NCBI GenBank assembly: GCA_040901765.1
Contig: JBBDYG010000015.1
Coordinates: 136,860-200,859 of the forward strand
Source of the DNA: JBBDYG01 sp040901765
Lineage (GTDB): Bacteria; Planctomycetota; Planctomycetia; Pirellulales; Lacipirellulaceae
Length of the DNA stretch: 64,000 nt
Direction: 5' to 3'
Under the pieces are notes generated by a model. The model saw nothing but the letters and a program-made list of their open reading frames with translations. It did not search any database and was not told where the DNA came from. Below, piece after piece: positions 58,283 to 64,000 of the stretch (position 1 is its first letter; every line of letters begins with the position of its first letter). Both the position numbers and the translations under genes were made by a program.

Positions 58283-58431
58283 GAAGGCAGAATGCTGGTA
58301 TTGCGAGGGACTAAAGATAAACCGGTTCTCGTTGCCGCGACCGGTGTCGGAACGATTGGTATCATCGGCGTGAGGCAGTTCAAGTAGAATTATACGCCGA
58401 ATCAGTGACCGCGCCTGTTGGAGATGATCCT

Positions 58432-59625
58432 GTGCCACGCGTGATTTCATTTATCGTCCTGATCGGCGTGATGCTGCTCATTGCGGCGATGTTCTTTCAG
58501 GTGATGCTGCAATTCGTGGTCCCGCTGTTCCTGGCGGCGGTGCTGGTGGTGGTTTTCGAGCCGCTCCACCGAGCGGTCGGCCATCGTATGCCGACAAATC
58601 CGCGGCTGGCCGCGCTTGGTACCACGGTTCTCATTCTTATTGTCGTGCTGGCGCCAATCGTTGCGCTTGGTTTCTTGGCCTATTTCGACAGCCTGAGCTA
58701 CGTGGAGCAACTTCTCGACGAGAATAAGTTCGCGGCGCTGGAAAAGCAAATTGATCATCGCTTTGAAGGGTTCAACACTTGGTACGAACAAACATTCAAG
58801 CGGCCACTCGAAGTCTCGAATATCGTCCAAAGCCTGGCAACGAGTGTTGGAGGGGTCGCCGGCACCGCCGGGTGGAGCGGGCTGAAAGTTGTGCTCGCGA
58901 CGATTGTCGGCTTGCTGATCATGATTCTCTCTCTGTACTACTTTCTCGCGGATGGACCGGCGATGATCGAGGGACTGATGTACCTCTCGCCGCTCGACGA
59001 CGCATACGAGCGGGAGCTACTCGAAAAATTCGCCGAGATTAGCCGGACGGTGGTCGTCGCAATGTTGCTCTCGGCAGTCGCGCAAGGCACGCTGGCGGGC
59101 ATTGGCTATTACACTGCCCTCGAACCTGGATCGCCCATTTTTCTGCTCACGGCACTAACGATGGTCCTTTCCATTGTGCCATTCGTCGGTGCCGCAGGGG
59201 TTTGGGTACCGGTCTGTGTGTGGCTGGCCCTCACGCCCCACGCGGATGACCCTGCTACGACCCAGTGGAAGGCGGCGTTGTTTCTTGCACTCTACGGCGC
59301 ACTCGTCGTTTCCATGGTGGACAATCTCATCAAGCCGTGGGTACTTCATGGTCAATCGAGGCTCCATCCCCTACTCGCCCTGTTGAGCATTTTGGGCGGT
59401 ATCCAAGTGCTTGGCCCGATTGGTATTCTTGTGGGACCGATGCTCGTTACCTTTTTGCAGGCCTTACTGAAGATGGTCCGCAAGGAGCTTGACCACTTTC
59501 GGAATGAATCCGAGGGAGCGGCCACCGCTGAAACGACCGAAGGCGACCCGTTAGTGCTGCCGCCAACGCCAGCTAGCACGAGCGCTATAAAACCGCCACC
59601 CGCCAAGAATCGCCGGAAGAAGTAG
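58432..59625 (+). CDS. AI-2E family transporter (PerM/YhhT-like)
   Basis: A 397-residue protein with about eight helices in the AI-2E transporter family (PF01594). GGAGATGATCCT before the GTG at 58432 supports this start over the GTG at 58405, which adds nine residues. It includes LQFVVPLFLAAVLVVVFEPL, a long soluble loop, and YLSPLDDAYERELLEKFAEI, then LHGQSRLHPLLALLSILGGI and GPIGILVGPMLVTFLQALLK, the last typical for the family. Most members are of unknown substrate (a few export quorum-sensing AI-2 or salt). The C-terminal tail is hydrophilic (PLVLPPTPASTSAIK...). Confidence 0.9.
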   Translation: MPRVISFIVLIGVMLLIAAMFFQVMLQFVVPLFLAAVLVVVFEPLHRAVGHRMPTNPRLAALGTTVLILIVVLAPIVALGFLAYFDSLSYVEQLLDENKFAALEKQIDHRFEGFNTWYEQTFKRPLEVSNIVQSLATSVGGVAGTAGWSGLKVVLATIVGLLIMILSLYYFLADGPAMIEGLMYLSPLDDAYERELLEKFAEISRTVVVAMLLSAVAQGTLAGIGYYTALEPGSPIFLLTALTMVLSIVPFVGAAGVWVPVCVWLALTPHADDPATTQWKAALFLALYGALVVSMVDNLIKPWVLHGQSRLHPLLALLSILGGIQVLGPIGILVGPMLVTFLQALLKMVRKELDHFRNESEGAATAETTEGDPLVLPPTPASTSAIKPPPAKNRRKK

Positions 59626-59755
59626 ACCTGGGTCTCGCCTACGAACGGCGAGCGACTTGTCTAGGCCAGTTTTGCGGCACAAGCTAGAATGAAAGCGGCG
59701 CAGTTCCCCACACTTTCTCCCCGTTCCGCTCGCAGAGGTTCTTTGAGGCACCGAC

Positions 59756-60973
59756 ATGTCCCTGGCAACAATTTTTGTCGCGGTGGCGGCGATGGCCGTC
59801 AATTTCGGCTGGCAAAAGGCAGACGACGGGTACGAGTATCTGGTGCAGCTCGAGCCGGAAACGCTCCAGTTGCTGCACGACGGGATCGACGTGCCGATCG
59901 ACAGCCATGTTCCGGAAGGGGTCCAGCCGATCCGCCGGGTGCGGATAGTGGTCGGCAACGGCAAGTTGCCGCGCGAGGAACTTGCCGCGACAGACGGGCG
60001 GACGGACACGGCAGTCGAGCGCGCGGCGAATTACACACCGCCGGCCGATCGTCGATACGCGCAGACTCCAGCGGCGGCACAGCCATCGGCGATTGATACG
60101 ATGGTCGCACCCTTGCGAAAAGCGGACGATTTCTTCGAGCAGGGCTTCGAAAAGGCGGTGGATGGATTAGAGAATACTGGCCAAGCCGTTCGCGGCGCAG
60201 TAGATAATTTGGGAGCTGGAGTCCAAGACCATTTGCGACGCAGTAAGGATATGATCGTTGGGTCGACGCCGAACAATGCGTTCCCCGCCGCGAACCCTGC
60301 GACAGCGCCGCCGGCGGCCGCACCAGCTTTTGATGGCGGGTCCGCTTGGCCGACCGGATCAGCAAACGGGAACGACCCGTCCTTGCGCGGCTTGCCGGCG
60401 CCACCGTTAGTCGGAACGGTTCCTCCTGCGGCATCCCAGCCAGCAGCCACGAACACCGATTCAGCGGAAAGCTTCGGTGACAACTGGCCTCGGATTCCCT
60501 CCGGACGCAGCGCGGAGTCAACTACGGGCGCTGTTAGTGGCAGCCGGATGGTGCCTGTCGAACCGGTCGGTTCCGATACCGCGGCTCCGAGCGTACCCGC
60601 TTGGAATCCCGATGATCCCAATTGGCCCCCGGCTTCAGCGCAATCCGCCCCCTTGTCGTTTGCAGATTGGCCGGGACCAACCGCGCCCGCTCCGGCCGCG
60701 AATGTACCGCCGCCCTCACCGAACACCACGGCAGACCCAAGCTCGACATCCCTGCCTCCATCACCTACGCCCCTACAAGGTTCGGCGGCAACGGACACCG
60801 CGACGCCAACTGCACAGTCGCTCAGCGGTTGGGCGCTGGCGATTATCGGGTTGGCTGGTTCTGTCGGGTGCAACTTTTTTCTCGGCTTCAGCTATCTCGA
60901 CATTCGCAACAAATACCGCGCCGCCCTCAGACGCACGTCGCGAAGCTTTGGGCGGCCGGCGGCAAGCGCCTGA
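59756..60973 (+). CDS. Pro/Ala-rich membrane-anchored hypothetical protein
   Basis: A 405-residue protein. Residues 1-70 are a small alpha/beta domain (LVQLEPETLQLLHDGIDVPI, then EGVQPIRRVRIVVGNGKLPR). Residues about 75-160 are helical and hydrophilic. The middle (about 170-355) is a disordered Pro/Ala/Ser/Thr stretch (TAPPAAAPAF, PSTSLPPSPTPLQG). A single hydrophobic helix near 363-381 (LSGWALAIIGLAGSVGCNFF) precedes a short basic tail. This suggests a protein anchored by its C-terminus with a long spacer, possibly reaching through the envelope. I recognise no family. It starts MSLATIFVAVAAMAVNFGWQ after a GAGG stretch and is followed five bases later by the pseudo-receiver gene. Confidence 0.7.
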   Translation: MSLATIFVAVAAMAVNFGWQKADDGYEYLVQLEPETLQLLHDGIDVPIDSHVPEGVQPIRRVRIVVGNGKLPREELAATDGRTDTAVERAANYTPPADRRYAQTPAAAQPSAIDTMVAPLRKADDFFEQGFEKAVDGLENTGQAVRGAVDNLGAGVQDHLRRSKDMIVGSTPNNAFPAANPATAPPAAAPAFDGGSAWPTGSANGNDPSLRGLPAPPLVGTVPPAASQPAATNTDSAESFGDNWPRIPSGRSAESTTGAVSGSRMVPVEPVGSDTAAPSVPAWNPDDPNWPPASAQSAPLSFADWPGPTAPAPAANVPPPSPNTTADPSSTSLPPSPTPLQGSAATDTATPTAQSLSGWALAIIGLAGSVGCNFFLGFSYLDIRNKYRAALRRTSRSFGRPAASA

Positions 60974-60978
60974 ATCGC

Positions 60979-61311
60979 ATGAAAGCACTGCTCGTTACAA
61001 CTGATCTGATGATCTCGTCGCACGCTGAGGGGGCCGCGAAGCGGCAAGCCGCTCTGCTCAATGTTGCTTCCGAATCCCAATGCCTTGAACGAATCCAATC
61101 CGGCGTTTTCGATCAAGTTATTATCGATCTGGGCACGTGGTCGGGCGAATTGCAGTTGATGCGGCAGCTCTGTCCATCGACCGCCAAGCTCGTGGCGTTC
61201 GGTCCTCACGTTCATAAAGCGAAGCTGGATGCCGCGCGCGCCGCAGGGTTTGATCTCGTTTTGAGTCGTGGCGAATTTCACGCACGGGTCGATCAACTGC
61301 TCGCTGGTTGA
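60979..61311 (+). CDS. Small pseudo-receiver-like protein
   Basis: A 110-residue protein. It has the alternating strand-helix rhythm of response-regulator receiver domains: MKALLVTTDLMISSHAEGAA, then FDQVIIDLGTWSGELQLMRQ, LCPSTAKLVAFGPHV and AGFDLVLSRGEFHARVDQLL. The acidic residue in VIIDL is in the place of the phosphoryl Asp, but the conserved Lys and the N-terminal acidic pair are not obvious. It is probably a degenerate or pseudo-receiver. It lies five bases after the Pro/Ala-rich protein, so it is likely its co-transcribed partner. It overlaps the convergent membrane gene by 19 bases. Confidence 0.6.
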   Translation: MKALLVTTDLMISSHAEGAAKRQAALLNVASESQCLERIQSGVFDQVIIDLGTWSGELQLMRQLCPSTAKLVAFGPHVHKAKLDAARAAGFDLVLSRGEFHARVDQLLAG

Positions 61312-62420
61312 GTGTCGGCCGTCGCGCCGCGTGCGACAAGGGGACTTGGCGTGTAAGTCTCCACATCTTCTAGCGCAACTTCGTCGAGTTGCACCGAATC
61401 GATGTCGCGCCGCAACAGCAGGTAGATTCCTACGGCCGCGCACCAGAAGTACCCGTAGTAGTAGGCCGTGCGAACGACGTTAAGTCCGGTGGACCAAAAG
61501 ATGATGATCCGCTGGGCGGCGCTCGGTTCTTCCTTGGGGATGAGTTGAGCTTCGCCAAGTCCCCAAATAACGGCGGTCTCGGCCAACGCGCGGGCAGCGG
61601 CCAGAAATAGCTCAATCGCCATGCCGCCCAACCAACCCAGCAGGGCCGCCACCAGCACGTACCACAGCAGTCGCAACGGCCGTTGATAGAGATAGGCATA
61701 CGCCCGACTGATGGCGTCGAAGGCGTCGGTTTCTTCCACGGCAATCGCGGCCCACATGAGAGGAAACCCAATCGCGAGCCCGATCGCTAGTCCGGCAATA
61801 ACGAGACCGATCAGCAACACAACCGGCCAGAACAACGCTGCGATAAACGCCAACCATTCAATTCGCATCAATAACCCTAGGATCACAAGCGGCAACGCCG
61901 CGAGGAATATGCCCAGCAGCGTCATTACAGGAGCGGCGAAAAACGCACCGTAGTTGCGCTTGGCGAACCGCAGCGCGTGCGGCAGATCGGGCGTCTCGCC
62001 GCGCGTGAGACCCAGCGCCGCCACGCGACAAATGGCACCGCCGAACGCGGACCACACCACGATATTCCAAAGCATTAGTAACAGCACCGCTGATGACTGT
62101 CCGAAGCCCCACGTCCCGGCGAGCACTGCTGCGATCGGCGCAACGAAAGTTCTCCAAGGAAGCAGAAGTCCATCCGCTGCACGGCTGCTGAAAGTCGCCA
62201 ACGATTCCCCGTCCGGTGCGGTTTGCGGAAAGTACCAGTGTGCGAGATTCGTTGTATCCCCGGGGAGTCGCTCAATAAGCCAGACCGCCGCCAAAATAAG
62301 TAGCAACGCCGTAAATGCTAAAAGCAAGACGCGGACCCGAAACGCTAGCCGCAGGCTGCCGACTAATTGCAGCCAAGGGCAGACCGTGTTCCAGCGGATA
62401 TTTTCAAGCGAGTTGTGCAT
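61293..62420 (-). CDS. Multi-pass membrane protein of unknown function
   Basis: A 375-residue protein with about six helices in two blocks. After a 30-residue cytosolic-looking start (MHNSLENIRWNTVCPWLQLV) come hydrophobic stretches VRVLLLAFTALLLILAAVWL, AVLLLMLWNIVVWSAFGGAI, TLLGIFLAALPLVILGLLMR, PVVLLIGLVIAGLAIGLAIG and YVLVAALLGWLGGMAIELFL. The segment MWAAIAVEETDAFDAISRAY lies between membrane blocks. I recognise no family. It ends SPLVARGATADTQPASS and runs convergently into the pseudo-receiver gene. Confidence 0.7.
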   Translation of the reverse strand: MHNSLENIRWNTVCPWLQLVGSLRLAFRVRVLLLAFTALLLILAAVWLIERLPGDTTNLAHWYFPQTAPDGESLATFSSRAADGLLLPWRTFVAPIAAVLAGTWGFGQSSAVLLLMLWNIVVWSAFGGAICRVAALGLTRGETPDLPHALRFAKRNYGAFFAAPVMTLLGIFLAALPLVILGLLMRIEWLAFIAALFWPVVLLIGLVIAGLAIGLAIGFPLMWAAIAVEETDAFDAISRAYAYLYQRPLRLLWYVLVAALLGWLGGMAIELFLAAARALAETAVIWGLGEAQLIPKEEPSAAQRIIIFWSTGLNVVRTAYYYGYFWCAAVGIYLLLRRDIDSVQLDEVALEDVETYTPSPLVARGATADTQPASS

Positions 62421-62712
62421 GCTGATTTTTGTTCGAGTTGATCAAAAGTCGCCGACTCGGGAATCGGCGAATCCGCGATTCATTTTGGCCAATCTGCATC
62501 TGCCCGCAAGGCTGTTTTGCACGAGCTGGCGGGGATCCCAGTTCGCGGTGCAACAATCGGCCTCGTTTGTCCGTCCCATTCGCGGGGCGGAGCGGCGTCA
62601 CCACCCGCGAGTAAACCCCCAACGGACTCTCCAGCCGTTCCTAATCGCGAGGAACCGGGTGGCTGGGGTCGAAGCCAGCAGGCGCAGCCCCCAGCAAACC
62701 CTGAGGCAGCGG

Positions 62713-62840
62713 GCAGAGGGCAGCGGGCAGAAGAATGTGGGATGTAGAATGTATGAAGGCAGAAGTGAAGGCTTCCGAACTTCTGCCTTCTGCCTTCTGC
62801 CTTCTCACATCTGCCTTTTCTGCACTGGCTGCCCTCTGCC
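62713..62840. repeat. Inverted micro-repeats of the GGCAG/CTGCC type
   Basis: Units of GCAGCGGGCAGAGG and GGCAGAAG on one side, and CTTCTGCCTTCTGCC on the other, about 100 bases apart, so a long hairpin is possible. It is not part of a gene. Confidence 0.6.
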
Positions 62841-62964
62841 GGCTTCTTTCCTAATCGCGAGAAAATAATCATTTTCCGCGTGCGCGCCACGAGTTCTCGA
62901 CGTTTAAGCAGTAGGGAGCCTCTCCGCGTCCGCACGATCGCATAACCACAGGCCCGCTAGCCGT

Positions 62965-62980
62965 CGCACCACGTGCGACA
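62965..62980. repeat. Single copy of the 25.9-kb palindrome
   Basis: CGCACCACGTGCGACA, identical to the arms of the hairpin at 25871-25914. Here it stands alone, with an adjacent CGT that makes GTCGCACCACGTGCGAC (62963-62979), nearly palindromic. Confidence 0.6.
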
Positions 62981-63159
62981 CGGCTCAAGGCCCGTGGCGA
63001 GATTTCCTCAAGCGGTTAGTGGTAACGGAGGCGGTTGCAGGCTACTCTGTGGTGAATTGAAGCCATCGCCCCGATTGCCGTGGTAAGAACATTGGGTAGG
63101 CTTCTCGTCCGACCGATTGACCTCAGCCGCTACGGTGGCGAAATGACGTAGGCGCTACC

Positions 63160-63360
63160 GCGGCGAATTGCAGAGCCGCGGAGCGGCGAAATAGCTTAGC
63201 CGTGGGCGTCAGCCCGCGGAAGGTTAGTTAAGATTCATAAGCCACGCAGTGGCGACACGGAAGCGATGTCGCCGCTCCGCGGCTTGAGAAAAGTTGGGTT
63301 CAGCACTCCGCGGGCTGACGTCCCGCGGCCAAGTGATGTCGCCGCTACCGCGGCAGGAAA
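63160..63360. repeat. Inverted-repeat array with two paired motifs
   Basis: AGCCGCGGAGCGGCGAAATA (near 63173) faces its inverse TCGCCGCTCCGCGGCTT (near 63268). CCGTGGGCGTCAGCCCGCGG (near 63200) faces CCGCGGGCTGACGTCCCGCGG cut as CCGCGGGCTGACG (near 63310). The two motif pairs are interleaved. This is a distinct repeat family from the REPs. Confidence 0.6.
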
Positions 63361-63424
63361 ACTCGCCGCGAAGATGCATGCCCGTTTGTGATTCTTGCGT
63401 TTGTAAAAAACCGGAGACCCGACG

Positions 63425-63958
63425 ATGACGAAGCGCCTCTCTCGGCTGGACTCGTGGTGCGCGCGATACGTGCTGTCCGCGTTCGCGTCGTTTGCCTTTC
63501 TCGTTGGCACTTCCAAGGCCGCCGATGTTACGGCCACCTGGGACGGCGGCAGCGGAAACTGGTCCGATGCTTCCCGCTGGATACTTAATCCGCTTGGGGC
63601 GCCCGTCGTTCCAAATAATACGTCGACGACGTTTGATGTCGTCATTAACTCGGGTACCGTAACTCAAGATTTTGTGGGCGGCGTGGTAGTCGAGGATATC
63701 CACCTCGCAGGCGGCACTCTCAGCGGAAATGGAGACGTTACCGCGACTGGAACCAGTTCGTGGAGCAAGGGCACACTGAGTGGCAACGGCAAGACAACGA
63801 TTGCGGCGGGAGGAACGCTGAGCGTAACTCCATTCAGCAATTCGCTTCAGCGCACCGATCGCGTTCTGGAAAACGCTGGAGAGCTAAGCTTTAACCAGGC
63901 AAACTACGAATGGTTCTTCAGCAACGCGACTCTTAACAACCTTGCCGGTGTGCGATAG
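63425..63958 (+). CDS. Secreted beta-repeat protein, ends prematurely
   Basis: A 177-residue protein with GGAGACCC before the ATG. It has a signal peptide (VLSAFASFAFLVGTSKAADV). A planctomycete-type N-terminal beta domain follows (ATWDGGSGNWSDASRWILNP), then strand-turn repeats with GG-TLSGNGDVTATGTSSWSK and GTLSGNGKTTIAAGGTLSV, as in autotransporter-like or PEP-CTERM-family surface proteins. Such proteins usually run many hundred residues. This one stops at TAG 63956-63958, after NNLAGVR, where the repeat would normally continue (NLAG-x-FD). A frameshift close to the stop is possible. The window ends 42 bases later. Confidence 0.65.
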   Translation: MTKRLSRLDSWCARYVLSAFASFAFLVGTSKAADVTATWDGGSGNWSDASRWILNPLGAPVVPNNTSTTFDVVINSGTVTQDFVGGVVVEDIHLAGGTLSGNGDVTATGTSSWSKGTLSGNGKTTIAAGGTLSVTPFSNSLQRTDRVLENAGELSFNQANYEWFFSNATLNNLAGVR

Positions 63959-64000
63959 CCCAGGACTTTCGGACAGCGGCGGGGGCCGGATAATGGTCCC

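Larger units (their letters stand above)
62421..63424. other. Intergenic region of about 1 kb, repeats but no gene supported
   Basis: No open frame here has a ribosome site or family resemblance. I see the micro-repeat run at 62713-62830 (GGCAGCGGGCAGAGGGCAGC and, inverted, TTCTGCCTTCTGCCTTCTGC), the 16-mer palindrome at 62965-62980, and a complex inverted-repeat array at 63160-63360. The start region of the next gene lies at its end. Confidence 0.6.

Noticed and set aside
62517..62747. A plus-strand frame in the 1-kb gap
   Set aside because: It runs through GGCAG micro-repeats and has no start signal.

Overview
The window reads as chromosomal DNA of a planctomycete, probably of the Pirellulales group. 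Evidence from the sequence: a DUF1559 pseudopilin with a type IV pilin N-terminus, a large secreted SdrD/Cna-B protein with a LEPR-XLL-like N-terminal motif, a Cys-rich lipoprotein, a collagen-like Trp/Tyr-rich surface protein, WD40 and AI-2E genes, high GC, many genes with no Shine-Dalgarno sequence, and a tRNA-Glu gene without an encoded CCA end.

Layout. 1-3.9 kb: end of a surface protein, a nucleotidyl-cyclase-like protein, a GH130 enzyme and the 3' half of a tRNA-Leu. 3.9-9.3 kb: a minus-strand run of PPK2 fragment, YHS-like protein, PPK2, small ORF, phosphofructokinase and ThrE-type exporter, followed by a divergent DoxX-like membrane gene. 9.3-21.3 kb: an accessory zone with an ISAzo13 remnant, a disrupted yiaV/yiaW-like pair, a REP (RAYT) transposase pseudogene surrounded by REP palindromes, two identical 166-bp MITE-like insertions, a higBA toxin-antitoxin module, gene-end debris, and a small defence-like group (Abi_C-like protein with a partner, then a HEPN protein). 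21.3-27 kb: a 1512-residue SdrD_B/FG-GAP-like protein and a WD40 protein. 27-37.8 kb: housekeeping genes (ispD, tyrS, ABC exporter with an auxiliary protein, pcp, an aldo/keto reductase, hemH just behind tRNA-Glu, csrA).

38.3-50.7 kb: a respiratory complex I operon in the order nuoI-A-C-(toxin-antitoxin pair)-D-H-J-K-L-M-N. nuoB, E, F and G are not in the window. NuoA, NuoL, NuoM and NuoN carry unusual hydrophilic insertions. 50.8-64 kb: ferritin-like protein, TatD, Cys-rich lipoprotein, VOC protein, M42 peptidase, a three-gene lipid-linked sugar module (GT-C-like membrane protein, GT2 synthase, flippase-like protein), an AI-2E family permease, a Pro/Ala-rich membrane-anchored protein, a pseudo-receiver, a multi-pass membrane protein, a repeat-rich gap of about 1 kb, and a secreted protein that ends prematurely.

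The strongest new observation is the pair of MITE copies at 10049-10214 and 12621-12786. They are identical over 166 bp, lie in opposite orientation, have terminal inverted repeats of about 27 bp and 4-bp target duplications (GTAA and GTTT), and each interrupts a coding sequence. Precise removal restores the reading frame across each insertion site. The other leading items are the candidate defence group at 18.3-20.4 kb, the toxin-antitoxin pair inside the complex I operon, and tRNA-Glu next to ferrochelatase.
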